DNA of 64,000 nucleotides from Streptococcus sp. 68 (GTDB lineage: Bacteria > Bacillota > Bacilli > Lactobacillales > Streptococcaceae). The notes beneath the pieces are model-generated. The model was not told the origin of the DNA. It searched no databases and saw nothing but the letters and a program-made list of their open reading frames with translations. The translations under genes were made by a program, and so were the position numbers. Where the stretch lies: positions 235,041 through 299,040 of the forward strand of contig NZ_VMMX01000010.1 in the NCBI RefSeq assembly GCF_013277415.1. The letters run 5' to 3'. This document shows, piece after piece, positions 8,097-16,889 of this stretch (positions are counted from its first letter, which is position 1; the number at the start of each line of letters is the position of its first letter).

Positions 8097-10757
8097 ATGA
8101 AAACAACAAAAGAAAGATTAGCAACAGCTATTCAAGTCCCTTTAGACGAGAGTCTAACTTTTTATCATACCAGTTTAAACGGTTTGACAGAGGAACAGGT
8201 CGAACAAAATCGTAACCTCTATGGCGAAAATACCATCACAAAGGGTCAAGAAGACAGTATCCTCAAAAAGATTTACGAATCCATTATCAATCCTTTTACA
8301 ATTATCTTGCTGGTCATCGCCGTGATTTCCTTGGTGACCAATGTCTGGTTGGCAAAACCAGGTCAAGAAGATCCGACAACTTCCATTATCATCGTTGTCC
8401 TAGTCCTCATTTCTGGTGGCATACGCTTTGTCCAAGAACTCCGTAGTGATAAGGCTGCGACCAATCTATCAAAAATGATTGTCAACACAGCGACTGTCAT
8501 TCGTCAAGGAGAAATCCAAGAAGTACCTATCGATGATTTGGTAGTGGGTGACGTGGTTAAATTAAGTGCTGGAGACATGATTCCAGCGGATCTTCTTTTA
8601 TTTGAGTCGCGCGATTTCTTTGTACAACAGTCGGGCTTGACAGGTGAAAGTGAATCGGTTGAAAAATTGGCCTTGACCAAGGCAACAGTTCAACAATCTG
8701 ATAGTCTGCTAGAAGCAGAAGCGCTCGCCTTTATGGGAACCAATGTCTTGTCTGGTAGTGCCAAGGCCGTGGTTTTAGCAGTTGGTGATGATACCATGAT
8801 GGGAGCCATTGAGCAGACTCTGAACACCTATGACGAGCCTACTTCGTTTGAGCGGGAGATGAATAGTATTTCGTGGCTCTTGATTCGTTTGATGTTGGTC
8901 ATGGTGCCCATCGTTTTCTTGTCCAATGGTTTAACAGATGGTGACTGGCTGGAAGCTGGCGTATTTGCTTTGAGTGTTGGTGTTGGATTGACACCTGAGA
9001 TGCTTCCTATGATTATCACAGCCAGTCTAGCAAAAGGCTCCATCATTATGGCCAAGGAAAAAGTGGTTATCAAGAAACTCAATGCCATACAGGACTTAGG
9101 GGCGATTGATATTTTGTGTACAGATAAGACAGGAACTCTAACCCAAGACGAAATTGTCCTTGAATATCCCTTGGACATCCACGGACGCTTGGATTTGACC
9201 GTCTTGAGACGAGCTTATCTCAATTCTTATTTTCAAACGGGCTTGAAAAATTTGATGGACAGAGCCATCATCAAACGGACTGAAAAGGAAGCCAAAGAAC
9301 ACACCCTCTTGCAAAATCTGGCTCAAACTTTTCAAAAAATAGATGAGCTTCCCTTTGATTTTGAACGTAGACGGATGAGTGTTATCGTTAAGGATGAACA
9401 CAAAGTTGTTAGTTTGGTAACCAAGGGTGCTCTAGAGGAAATGTTGACGATTTCCAGTTATGCGGAATACCAAGGAGTGATTACTCCTTTGACAGATGTT
9501 ATTAGAGAAGAAATTTTAGCAGAAGTCAGACAACTAAATCAACAAGGTTTGCGTGTCTTGGGAGTGGCCTATAAGTCAGGTTTGAGGGAAGGTCATGCCT
9601 ATACAGTTGATGACGAAGGGGATATGATTCTAACTGGTTATTTAGCATTCCTAGACCCTCCTAAACCATCTGCAGCACCAGCAATTAAGGCTCTGTTAGA
9701 ACATGGAGTTCAAACAAAGATTTTGACGGGAGACAACGAAAAAGTTACCCAAGCAGTCTGTGAAAAGGTTGGTTTGGATATCAATCAGATGCTGTTGGGA
9801 TCTGAAATTGATCAGATGAGTGATCAAGAATTGGCCCAAGCCGTGGAGGAGGTAACCGTCTTTGCCAAACTTTCACCTGACCAAAAAGCGAGGATTATTT
9901 TGCAATTTAAGGCTAATGGTCATGCTGTAGGCTATATGGGAGATGGGATCAATGATGCTCCTTCTATGAAAGTTGCAGATGTGGGGATTTCTGTTGATAC
10001 AGCAGTAGATATTGCCAAAGAAACGGCTGATGTTATCCTACTTGATAAGGATCTCATGGTGCTTGAAAAAGGACTGGTTGAAGGGCGTAAGGTCTATGCC
10101 AATATGACTAAATATATCAAAATGACAGTGAGTTCTAATTTTGGAAATATCTTATCCCTATTGGTCTCTGGAATCTTTTTGCCATTTTTACCAATGGCAC
10201 CAGTTCATTTGATTATCCTAAATCTAGTCTATGATTTGTCTTGTATTGCCTTGCCTTTTGACAAGGTGGATAAAGATTTTTTGAGAAATCCGCATACCTG
10301 GGAAGCCAAGTCCATCACACGTTTCATGATTTGGATGGGACCTATCTCTTCTGCCTTTGATATTTTGACCTTTATTTTGCTTTATTTTATCATTGTACCC
10401 ATGACAACAGGTCAAGTTTATGTTCATGGAGCGGAGTCTGCCGTAGGATTTATTGTCTTGTTTCAGACAGGTTGGTTTATCGAGTCCATGTGGTCACAGA
10501 CCATGGTTATCCATATGCTGCGTTCAGCCAAAATTCCCTTTTTACAAAGTCGTCCAGCTTGGCTAGTCCTTGTGACAACCTTATTGGCTGCAGCCTTTGT
10601 GACCTTCCTTCCCTACAGTCCACTCGCAATCCTACTTCATCTAACTCCTTTAAAACCGATTTATTTCATCTTTTTGCTTTTCATCATTATCTTGTATATG
10701 ATTAGTGTGACAATTGTGAAAAAAATCTATATCAAGAAATATAACGAATGGCTGTAA
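8097..10757 (+). CDS. mgtA: Magnesium-importing P-type ATPase (P3B, MgtA family)
   Basis: 886 residues. Imports Mg2+ at the expense of ATP. Motifs in order: TGES of the actuator domain, VGLTPEMLPMI in the membrane (MgtA-type signature), the phosphorylation motif DKTGT at residues 343-347, KGA for nucleotide binding, TGD, and GDGINDAP in the hinge. The C-terminal segments ALPFDKVD and FQTGWFIESMWSQT are characteristic of MgtA/MgtB rather than calcium ATPases. The start ATG has AGGAG 6 bases upstream. Regulation appears layered: M-box riboswitch, terminator, leader peptide and alternative hairpins. It seems to be a single-gene unit between pepP and spxA. Confidence 0.93.
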   Translation: MKTTKERLATAIQVPLDESLTFYHTSLNGLTEEQVEQNRNLYGENTITKGQEDSILKKIYESIINPFTIILLVIAVISLVTNVWLAKPGQEDPTTSIIIVVLVLISGGIRFVQELRSDKAATNLSKMIVNTATVIRQGEIQEVPIDDLVVGDVVKLSAGDMIPADLLLFESRDFFVQQSGLTGESESVEKLALTKATVQQSDSLLEAEALAFMGTNVLSGSAKAVVLAVGDDTMMGAIEQTLNTYDEPTSFEREMNSISWLLIRLMLVMVPIVFLSNGLTDGDWLEAGVFALSVGVGLTPEMLPMIITASLAKGSIIMAKEKVVIKKLNAIQDLGAIDILCTDKTGTLTQDEIVLEYPLDIHGRLDLTVLRRAYLNSYFQTGLKNLMDRAIIKRTEKEAKEHTLLQNLAQTFQKIDELPFDFERRRMSVIVKDEHKVVSLVTKGALEEMLTISSYAEYQGVITPLTDVIREEILAEVRQLNQQGLRVLGVAYKSGLREGHAYTVDDEGDMILTGYLAFLDPPKPSAAPAIKALLEHGVQTKILTGDNEKVTQAVCEKVGLDINQMLLGSEIDQMSDQELAQAVEEVTVFAKLSPDQKARIILQFKANGHAVGYMGDGINDAPSMKVADVGISVDTAVDIAKETADVILLDKDLMVLEKGLVEGRKVYANMTKYIKMTVSSNFGNILSLLVSGIFLPFLPMAPVHLIILNLVYDLSCIALPFDKVDKDFLRNPHTWEAKSITRFMIWMGPISSAFDILTFILLYFIIVPMTTGQVYVHGAESAVGFIVLFQTGWFIESMWSQTMVIHMLRSAKIPFLQSRPAWLVLVTTLLAAAFVTFLPYSPLAILLHLTPLKPIYFIFLLFIIILYMISVTIVKKIYIKKYNEWL

Positions 10758-10840
10758 ATTTCATTTTGTCAAGAAAAAAGTACGAAAATGACGAAAAAAG
10801 TTAAAAAAATTTAAAAATAGGTCGCAAGTCGGATGTTTTT

Positions 10841-10851
10841 TATGGTATAAT
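10841..10851 (+). promoter_or_regulatory. Extended -10 promoter of spxA
   Basis: TATGGTATAAT (TRTGn plus TATAAT) with no clear -35, a promoter style common in streptococci. It lies 42 bases before the spxA ATG. Confidence 0.65.
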
Positions 10852-10892
10852 AGACTAAACTGATAGTAACATGTAGCGAAAGGGGTAGGTAC

Positions 10893-11291
10893 ATGATTAA
10901 AATTTATACAGTCTCAAGTTGTACTAGCTGTAAAAAAGCAAAAACCTGGCTCAATGCCCACCAGTTAAGTTATAAAGAACAAAATCTTGGTAAAGAAGGA
11001 ATTACGCGAGAAGAATTACTGGATATTCTGACAAAAACAGATAACGGAATAGCCAGCATCGTTTCGTCTAAAAATCGCTATGCCAAAGCCCTTGGAGTGG
11101 ATATTGAAGATTTGAGTGTCAATGAAGTCCTCAATCTGATTATGGAAACACCGAGAATTTTAAAGAGCCCAATCCTTGTGGATGAAAAACGTCTGCAAGT
11201 TGGCTACAAGGAAGACGATATTCGTGCCTTCCTACCACGCTCTGTCCGTAATGTAGAAAATGCAGAAGCACGTTTGCGTGCAGCTCTATAA
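10893..11291 (+). CDS. spxA: Spx family transcriptional regulator
   Basis: 132 residues, an ArsC-like fold that binds the RNA polymerase alpha C-terminal domain and reprograms transcription under oxidative and envelope stress. The redox switch C10-T-S-C13 is intact (SSCTSCKKAKTWL) and the conserved RSVRN segment is near the C-terminus. Mitis-group genomes carry two paralogues (SpxA1 and SpxA2); I cannot assign this one confidently from sequence alone. It has its own extended -10 promoter and is followed by a terminator. Confidence 0.9.
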   Translation: MIKIYTVSSCTSCKKAKTWLNAHQLSYKEQNLGKEGITREELLDILTKTDNGIASIVSSKNRYAKALGVDIEDLSVNEVLNLIMETPRILKSPILVDEKRLQVGYKEDDIRAFLPRSVRNVENAEARLRAAL

Positions 11292-11296
11292 ACATC

Positions 11297-11330
11297 AAGG
11301 CTGGGAGCAATTCCCAGTCTTATTCTATTT
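11297..11330 (+). terminator. Intrinsic terminator after spxA
   Basis: AAGGCTGGGA pairs with TCCCAGTCTT around a short loop and is followed by a T-rich stretch. Confidence 0.75.
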
Positions 11331-11356
11331 TAATCTCAAAAAGAAAGAAGAAAGAA

Positions 11357-11926
11357 ATGAAAAAAATTGTTCTTGTTAGTCTAGCTTTCCTTTTTGTCCT
11401 GGTTGGTTGCGGACAGAAAAAAGAAACTGGACCAGCTACAAAAACAGAAAAGGATACGCTTCAGTCGGCATTGCCAGTTATTGAAAATGCTGAGAAGAAC
11501 ACAGTTGTAACAAAGACTTTGGTCTTGCCCAAGTCAGATGATGGCAGCCAGCAAACCCAAACCATTACTTATAAAGACAAGACTTTTTTGAGCCTAACCA
11601 TTCAACAAAAGCGTCCAGTCTCAGATGAGTTGAAGACCTATATTGACCAACATGGTGTGGAAGAAACTCAAAAAGCTCTCCTTGAGGCGGAGGAGAAGGA
11701 TGAGTCCATCATAGAAGCTCGTAAATTGGCAGGCTTTAAGCTTGAAACAAAACTATTGAGTGCAACGGAACTTCAAACAACGACTAGTTTTGATTTTCAA
11801 GTTTTGGACGTCAAAAAGGCTTCCCAGTTGGAATATTTGAAGAACATTGGTTTAGAAAATCTTTTGAAGAATGAACCAAGCAAATATATTTCAGACCGAT
11901 TGGCAAATGGTGCGACAGAACAATAG
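11357..11926 (+). CDS. DUF1307 (YehR-like) lipoprotein
   Basis: 189 residues with a classical lipoprotein signal: KK, a hydrophobic core (VSLAFLFVL) and the lipobox LVGC at residues 15-18, followed by a charged linker (GQKKETGPATKTEKD). The rest is soluble and has the beta-rich ITYKDKTFLSLTIQQKRPV segment and helical middle of DUF1307 proteins. Function is unknown; it should be anchored on the outer face of the membrane. It follows the spxA terminator, with no convincing separate promoter seen. Confidence 0.8.
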   Translation: MKKIVLVSLAFLFVLVGCGQKKETGPATKTEKDTLQSALPVIENAEKNTVVTKTLVLPKSDDGSQQTQTITYKDKTFLSLTIQQKRPVSDELKTYIDQHGVEETQKALLEAEEKDESIIEARKLAGFKLETKLLSATELQTTTSFDFQVLDVKKASQLEYLKNIGLENLLKNEPSKYISDRLANGATEQ

Positions 11927-11953
11927 AAAATCCAAATAAATAGACTGCCTGAA

Positions 11954-11982
11954 TTGTAGAAGGTAAGGAATTATGCTATAAT
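11954..11982 (+). promoter_or_regulatory. Promoter of ireB-ruvX-UPF0473
   Basis: TTGTAG, 17 bases, then TATAAT, with the extended -10 TATGC directly upstream. The transcript would start near 11989. Confidence 0.75.
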
Positions 11983-12012
11983 AGTACTATTCTAAGGAAA
12001 GAGGGTGTTAGA

Positions 12013-12279
12013 ATGGGATTTACTGAAGAAACAGTACGTTTTAAATTGGACGATTCCAATAAAAAAGAAATTAGCGAAACTTTGACTGATGTCTATGCTT
12101 CGTTGAACGATAAGGGCTACAACCCAATTAACCAAATCGTAGGCTACGTATTGAGTGGAGACCCTGCCTACGTTCCTCGTTATAATAATGCACGAAATCA
12201 AATCCGTAAGTATGAGCGTGATGAGATCGTTGAGGAATTGGTCCGCTACTACCTTAAAGGACAAGGAGTCGATCTGTAA
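12013..12279 (+). CDS. ireB: IreB family regulatory phosphoprotein (UPF0297)
   Basis: 88 residues, full length. The family includes IreB of Enterococcus faecalis and ReoM of Listeria, small proteins phosphorylated on N-terminal threonines by the PASTA kinase (StkP in streptococci) and affecting cell-wall precursor synthesis through MurA turnover. The N-terminal [14 protein letters not shown] contains the candidate phospho-threonines, and the conserved [20 protein letters not shown] block is intact. First gene of the conserved three-gene operon with ruvX and UPF0473. Confidence 0.93.
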
Positions 12280-12282
12280 CCT

Positions 12283-12702
12283 ATGAGAATTATGGGATTG
12301 GACGTCGGTTCAAAAACGGTAGGGGTGGCCATTAGCGACCCGCTTGGTTTTACAGCTCAAGGACTTGAAATCATCCAAATCAATGAGGAACAAGGTCAAT
12401 TTGGTTTTGACCGCGTTAAGGAGTTGGTTGATACTTACAAGGTGGAACGATTTGTAGTGGGCTTGCCTAAAAACATGAACAATACAAGCGGACCGCGCGT
12501 GGAAGCTAGTCAAGCATACGGAGCAAAGCTAGAAGAGCTTTTTGGTTTACCAGTAGACTATCAAGATGAACGCTTGACAACAGTTGCTGCGGAACGCATG
12601 TTGATTGAACAAGCAGATATCAGTCGCAATAAACGCAAGAAAGTCATTGATAAGTTAGCAGCTCAGCTGATTTTACAAAATTATTTAGATAGAAAATTTT
12701 AA
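12283..12702 (+). CDS. ruvX: Putative Holliday junction resolvase / pre-16S rRNA nuclease (YqgF)
   Basis: 139 residues with an RNase H-like fold. The acidic start [17 protein letters not shown], the [15 protein letters not shown] loop and the DERLTT motif supply the catalytic aspartate and glutamate positions of YqgF. In E. coli the protein matures the 5' end of 16S rRNA; resolvase activity has also been reported for the family. It begins 3 bases after the ireB stop. Confidence 0.92.
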   Translation: MRIMGLDVGSKTVGVAISDPLGFTAQGLEIIQINEEQGQFGFDRVKELVDTYKVERFVVGLPKNMNNTSGPRVEASQAYGAKLEELFGLPVDYQDERLTTVAAERMLIEQADISRNKRKKVIDKLAAQLILQNYLDRKF

Positions 12703-12717
12703 TATAAAGGAGAGGCT

Positions 12718-13023
12718 ATGTCACACGATCATAACCACGACCACGAAGAACGTGAACTAATCACACTAGTAGATGAGCAAGGAAATGAAACCTTGTTTGA
12801 AATCCTTTTGACCATTGACGGAAAAGAAGAATTTGGTAAAAACTATGTTCTTCTAGTACCAGTTAACGCAGAAGAAGACGAAGACGGACAAGTTGAAATC
12901 CAAGCTTACTCATTCATCGAAAACGAAGATGGAACAGAAGGCGAATTGCAACCAATCCCCGAAGACTCAGAAGACGAATGGAACATGATTGAAGAAGTCT
13001 TCAACAGCTTTATGGAGGAGTAA
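12718..13023 (+). CDS. UPF0473 (DUF1292) family protein
   Basis: 101 residues, strongly acidic, with a histidine-rich start ([11 protein letters not shown]) that could bind metal. The conserved [21 protein letters not shown] block identifies the family. Function unknown. Third gene of the ireB-ruvX operon; a perfect hairpin overlaps its stop codon. Confidence 0.9.
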   Translation: MSHDHNHDHEERELITLVDEQGNETLFEILLTIDGKEEFGKNYVLLVPVNAEEDEDGQVEIQAYSFIENEDGTEGELQPIPEDSEDEWNMIEEVFNSFMEE

Positions 13024-13047
13024 AAATGTTCAGTGAACATTTTTACC
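13022..13047. terminator. Terminator overlapping the UPF0473 stop codon
   Basis: AAAAATGTT / AACATTTTT forms a near-perfect palindrome around CAGTG, starting within the TAA stop codon. Low GC makes it a weak terminator, so read-through into the next region is possible. Confidence 0.55.
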
Positions 13048-13235
13048 CCAGTTCCTTTAAATAAGAGAGAACTGGTAAGTCCGGGGGACGTTTTTAGCCT
13101 GACGCTAAAAATAAAGACCGTAAGTAAGTCTGGGAGACTGTATCAGCCTAGCTCCTTGAAATAAGAGAGCTGGTGAATCTGGGTGGCGTTTTTAGCCCAC
13201 GTTAATATCCATAGTTGCTAGTGATTAGCTAACCA
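13048..13235 (+). ncRNA. Two tandem copies of a structured non-coding unit
   Basis: Unit 1 (about 13049-13128) and unit 2 (about 13143-13210) share the order: short stem, loop CTT-n-AAATAAGAGA, stem, GGT, then a TC-GGG-G-CGTTTTTAGCC block. The first stem is CAGTTC/GAACTG in unit 1 and AGCTC/GAGCT in unit 2, so the bases change but pairing is kept. The GGG/CC-type second stem also shows compensating differences. A strong terminator follows at 13241. I do not recognise a known RNA family; a 3'-UTR-derived small RNA or a tandem aptamer are possible. Confidence 0.5.
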
Positions 13236-13240
13236 GGTAA

Positions 13241-13275
13241 GAGGTCGGGACGAAAATCCTGACCTCATTTTTTGT
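13241..13275 (+). terminator. Strong intrinsic terminator before folC
   Basis: GAGGTCGGGA pairs perfectly (one G-U) with TCCTGACCTC around CGAAAA, followed by ATTTTTT. It ends the non-coding region before the folC promoter. Confidence 0.85.
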
Positions 13276-13300
13276 TATCTACGGAATTTTGCTAGATAAT
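13272..13300 (+). promoter_or_regulatory. Promoter of folC
   Basis: TTGTTA, 17 bases, GATAAT. The -35 overlaps the T-tail of the preceding terminator. Confidence 0.6.
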
Positions 13301-13328
13301 TGATTAGACTTTTGTCAAGGAGATGTAT

Positions 13329-14579
13329 ATGTTTGAAGTAGAAGAATGGCTCCATAGTCGGATTGGTTTGAATTTTCGATCAGGTTTGGGCCGAATGCAA
13401 CAAGCGGTGGATTTGTTGGGGAATCCCGAGAAGTCTTATCCTATTATCCACGTCACTGGGACTAATGGGAAAGGTTCTACCATTGCTTTTATGAGGGAGT
13501 TATTTATGGGGCATGGCAAAAAAGTTGCGACCTTTACCTCCCCTCATATCGTCTCTATTAATGATCGAATCTGCATTAATGGACAACCTATAGCAGACGC
13601 AGACTTTATCCGTTTAGCTGAGCAGGTCAAGGAGATGGAAAAAACGCTTCTGCAAACCCATGATCAGTTGTCCTTTTTTGAATTGCTGACCTTGATTGCT
13701 TTTCTCTACTTTAGGGAGCAAGCGGTGGATTTGGTTTTACTAGAAGTGGGAATTGGTGGTTTACTAGACACGACTAATGTGGTAACTGGAGAGCTTGCTG
13801 TCATTACTTCCATTGGACTTGACCATCAGGAGACTCTGGGTGACAGTGTAGCAGCAATTGCAGAGCAGAAAGCAGGTATTTTTAAGGCTGGTAAAAAGGC
13901 AGTGATTGCGAAATTGCCTCCAGAAGCTAGGCTTGTCTGTCAGAAAAAAGCCGAATCTTTAGCTGTTGACCTTTATCAGGCAGGTCAGGATTTTTCAATG
14001 CTGAATGGGGATTTTTCAAGTTCTTTACTAAATATTTCGCAGTTGAAAATAGGCTTAGAAGGAGCTTATCAGCAGGAAAATGCAGCCTTGGCGTTGCAAA
14101 CTTTTCTTCTTTTTATGGGAGAAAGAAAGGAATCTGTTGATGAGCAGGTTGTAAGAAAGGCTTTGGAGAAGACCCATTGGGCTGGCCGTTTGGAGCGTAT
14201 TTGTCCTCAGATTTACTTGGACGGTGCTCATAACCTTCCTGCCTTGACTCGCCTGGTGGAGTTTATCAAAGAAAAAGAGCAGGAAGGCTATCGTCCTCAA
14301 ATCCTATTTGGAGCCTTGAAACGTAAGGATTATCAAGGGATGTTGGCTTATCTGACTGAGAATTTGCCTCAGGTGGAACTCAAGGTGACTGGTTTTGACT
14401 ATCAGGGAGCTTTGGACGAAAGGGATGTGACAGGTTACGATATAGTTTCTTCTTACCGAGAATTTATCAGCAGTTTTGAAGAAAGAGCAGATACGCAGGA
14501 CTTGTTATTCATTACAGGGTCTCTCTATTTTATCTCAGAAGTACGGGGCTACCTACTGGGGCATGAGCAGATGAATTGA
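13329..14579 (+). CDS. folC: Folylpolyglutamate synthase / dihydrofolate synthase
   Basis: 416 residues, a Mur ligase family enzyme that adds glutamates to folates. The P-loop VTGTNGKGST near residue 45 and the YLDGAHN motif in the C-terminal domain are both present. The preferred start is the ATG at 13329 (MFEVEEW), 6 bases after AAGGAG; the ATG at 13323 directly abuts the ribosome binding site and is less likely. It is apparently transcribed alone from the promoter at 13272-13300. Confidence 0.93.
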   Translation: MFEVEEWLHSRIGLNFRSGLGRMQQAVDLLGNPEKSYPIIHVTGTNGKGSTIAFMRELFMGHGKKVATFTSPHIVSINDRICINGQPIADADFIRLAEQVKEMEKTLLQTHDQLSFFELLTLIAFLYFREQAVDLVLLEVGIGGLLDTTNVVTGELAVITSIGLDHQETLGDSVAAIAEQKAGIFKAGKKAVIAKLPPEARLVCQKKAESLAVDLYQAGQDFSMLNGDFSSSLLNISQLKIGLEGAYQQENAALALQTFLLFMGERKESVDEQVVRKALEKTHWAGRLERICPQIYLDGAHNLPALTRLVEFIKEKEQEGYRPQILFGALKRKDYQGMLAYLTENLPQVELKVTGFDYQGALDERDVTGYDIVSSYREFISSFEERADTQDLLFITGSLYFISEVRGYLLGHEQMN

Positions 14580-14604
14580 ACTCCTTTTTTGAACTTGTTA
14601 TACT
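14576..14604 (+). promoter_or_regulatory. Promoter of the lipoprotein gene
   Basis: TTGAAC, 17 bases, TATACT. The -35 overlaps the end of folC. Confidence 0.7.
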
Positions 14605-14666
14605 AGATGAATTGCTGGCTAAGGAAAATCTATTTTTCTAGCATGGCAAGAGAAAGGACATTTATT

Positions 14667-15137
14667 ATGACATTCAAAACAGCAGCACTTTCTATTGTTT
14701 CTTTAGCGAGTGTATCTTTGCTAGTTGCTTGTTCCCAAAGAACACAACCAGTTCAACAGCCTGTGGCTAAGCAGCAGGTCCAACAACCTGCTCAACAACC
14801 TGCTCAACAGAATACCAATACTGCAAATGCGGGAAGTAATCAAAATCAAGCGGCTCCAGTACAGAACCAACCTGTTGCTCAACCGACTGATATTGATGGG
14901 ACTTATACAGGCCAAGATGACGGAGACCGTATCACTTTAGTGGTCACTGGAACGACTGGTACATGGACTGAGCTCGAATCTGACGGGGATCAGAAAGTCA
15001 AACAGGTCACATTTGATGCAGCAAATCAACGCATGATTATTGGCGATGATGTCAAAATTTACACTGTAAACGGTAACCAAATCGTCGTAGACGATATGGA
15101 TAGAGACCCATCGGATCAAATCGTTTTAACTAAATAA
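14667..15137 (+). CDS. Q/P-rich lipoprotein of unknown function
   Basis: 156 residues from the ATG at 14667, which follows AGAAAGGA; longer in-frame starts upstream lack a comparable site. Signal peptide of the lipoprotein type with lipobox LVAC. Next comes a repetitive low-complexity linker rich in Gln, Pro and Asn (QQPAQQPAQQ repeats), then a beta-rich domain of about 75 residues starting at DIDGTYTGQDDGD. The last domain resembles small extracytoplasmic lipocalin-like or DUF-type domains, but I cannot name it. The protein should be anchored outside the membrane with the linker crossing the wall. Confidence 0.75.
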   Translation: MTFKTAALSIVSLASVSLLVACSQRTQPVQQPVAKQQVQQPAQQPAQQNTNTANAGSNQNQAAPVQNQPVAQPTDIDGTYTGQDDGDRITLVVTGTTGTWTELESDGDQKVKQVTFDAANQRMIIGDDVKIYTVNGNQIVVDDMDRDPSDQIVLTK

Positions 15138-15152
15138 GACTATGCAAGTAAG

Positions 15153-15178
15153 AAGGGCTGGATTTTCCAGTCTTTTTA
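15153..15178 (+). terminator. Intrinsic terminator
   Basis: GGGCTGGA / TCCAGTCT (with G-U pairs) closes a short loop and is followed by TTTTT. Confidence 0.7.
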
Positions 15179-15206
15179 CTTTTACCTAGAAAATAATCAT
15201 AAATAC

Positions 15207-15236
15207 TTGCCTTCTATCGAATACCTGAGTTATACT
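15207..15236 (+). promoter_or_regulatory. Promoter of cls
   Basis: TTGCCT, 18 bases, TATACT. Confidence 0.55.
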
Positions 15237-15282
15237 AGTATCAATTACTTGTTTTTAGCATTCAAAATATCAAGGAGGGGAT

Positions 15283-16815
15283 ATGAAATATAGAAAATTT
15301 CAATTATTGATGTCCAAGTATGGCTTTAGTCTTTCGATTATGCTACTTGAACTTTGTCTGGTTTTTGGTCTCTTTCTTTATTTAGGGCGCATGGCCCCCA
15401 TTTTATGGATTACTGTCCTCATTCTACTGAGTATCATCACAATCATTTCGATAGTCAACCGTAATACGACTCCTGAGAATAAGGTAACCTGGTTATTAGT
15501 AGCCTTTGTGCCAGTATTTGGCCCCTTGCTCTATCTGATGTTTGGTGAGAGGCGATTGTCCAAAAAAGAAATCAAACAACTGAAGAAGCTAGGCTCCATG
15601 CATTTCCAAGAAGCAAATAGCCAGCTACTAAAAGAGGAATTAAAAGAAAGTGACAAGGCAGCTTATGGCGTCATCAAGTCCTTGTTGAGTATGGATACCA
15701 ATGCCGATGTCTATGATCAAACTGTCTCTACATTTTTTCCTAACGGAGAAGCTATGTGGAAAAAGATGGTAGAAGATCTCAAAAAGGCTGAGAAATTTAT
15801 CTTCTTGGAATATTACATTATAGAAGAAGGTTTGATGTGGAATCGTATTCTAGAAATCTTGGAGCAAAAGGTCGCTCAAGGCATTGAAGTTAAACTGCTC
15901 TATGATGATATTGGCTGTATGGCTACTTTAACAGGAGATTATGCACATCGACTTCGTCAGCTGGGCATCGAGGCCCATAAATTCAATAAAGTTATTCCTC
16001 GTTTGACAGTGGCCTATAATAACAGAGATCATAGAAAAATATTGATTATTGATGGTCAGATAGCTTATACAGGAGGCATTAACTTAGCCGATGAGTACAT
16101 TAACCACGTCGAGAGATTTGGTTATTGGAAGGATAGTGGAATTCGCTTGGACGGACTAGCAGTAAAAGCCCTGACACGCTTGTTTTTAACCACTTGGTAC
16201 ATCAATCGAGGAGAGATTAGTGATTTTGATCAATATCATTTAGAAAATCATTCTATCCCAAGTGACGGTTTAACCATTCCATACGGAAGTGGACCCAAGC
16301 CAATTTTTCGAACGCAGGTAGGGAAAAAGGTTTATCAGAGTTTAATCAATCAAGCAACGGAATCGGTCTATATTACGACACCTTATTTGATCATAGACTA
16401 TGATTTAACGGAGACAATCAAAAATGCTGCTATGAGAGGGGTCGATGTTCGAATTATCACCCCTTACATACCAGATAAGAAGTTCATTCAGTTAGTCACA
16501 AGAGGCGCTTATCCAGACCTTCTTTCTGCTGGTGTTCGAATTTATGAGTATAGTCCAGGTTTTATTCATAGTAAGCAGATGTTGGTAGACGAAGATTTTG
16601 CGGTGGTGGGGACAATCAATCTCGACTACCGAAGCTTGGTACACCATTATGAAAATGCAGTCTTACTCTATAAAACTCCTTCTATAATGGAAATCGCCCG
16701 AGATTTTCAAAATATATTTGCAGATTCTCAGGAAGTCTATCCTCATTCTATCAAAACGAGCTGGTATCAAAAACTTGTAAAAGAAATCGCCCAGTTATTC
16801 GCTCCAATCTTATAA
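15283..16815 (+). CDS. cls: Cardiolipin synthase
   Basis: 510 residues, typical length. Joins two phosphatidylglycerol molecules to cardiolipin. Two N-terminal transmembrane segments (within residues 10-70, including MLLELCLVFGLFLY) are followed by two phospholipase D catalytic repeats. The HKD motifs are H250-R-K252...D257 (DHRKILIIDG) and H429-S-K431...D436 (HSKQMLVDED), each followed by a G-x-x-N segment. Start at 15283 has AAGGAGGGG upstream. Transcribed from its own promoter and closed by a strong terminator. Confidence 0.95.
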   Translation: MKYRKFQLLMSKYGFSLSIMLLELCLVFGLFLYLGRMAPILWITVLILLSIITIISIVNRNTTPENKVTWLLVAFVPVFGPLLYLMFGERRLSKKEIKQLKKLGSMHFQEANSQLLKEELKESDKAAYGVIKSLLSMDTNADVYDQTVSTFFPNGEAMWKKMVEDLKKAEKFIFLEYYIIEEGLMWNRILEILEQKVAQGIEVKLLYDDIGCMATLTGDYAHRLRQLGIEAHKFNKVIPRLTVAYNNRDHRKILIIDGQIAYTGGINLADEYINHVERFGYWKDSGIRLDGLAVKALTRLFLTTWYINRGEISDFDQYHLENHSIPSDGLTIPYGSGPKPIFRTQVGKKVYQSLINQATESVYITTPYLIIDYDLTETIKNAAMRGVDVRIITPYIPDKKFIQLVTRGAYPDLLSAGVRIYEYSPGFIHSKQMLVDEDFAVVGTINLDYRSLVHHYENAVLLYKTPSIMEIARDFQNIFADSQEVYPHSIKTSWYQKLVKEIAQLFAPIL

Positions 16816-16820
16816 GAAAT

Positions 16821-16854
16821 CTAGGACTGAGGACACAAACCAGTCCTATTTTTC
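16821..16854 (+). terminator. Intrinsic terminator after cls
   Basis: TAGGACTG / CAGTCCTA with an 11-base loop and a TTTTTC tail. It lies directly upstream of the cin-box. Confidence 0.85.
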
Positions 16855-16862
16855 TTGCCTTT

Positions 16863-16870
16863 TACGAATA
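16863..16870 (+). promoter_or_regulatory. cin-box: SigX (ComX) late competence promoter
   Basis: The octamer TACGAATA is the exact consensus of the streptococcal late-competence promoter, preceded by a T-rich stretch, as is usual. It lies between the cls terminator and the 47-codon ORF, so that ORF and the following membrane protein should be induced by competence-stimulating peptide. Confidence 0.85.
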
Positions 16871-16889
16871 AGAAGATGTAGGAGGGACG

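Noticed and set aside
13143..13210. T-box-like GGGTGG in the region before folC
   Set aside because: The characteristic GGTACCGCG antiterminator continuation and stem I features are missing, and a terminator plus a new promoter separates it from folC.
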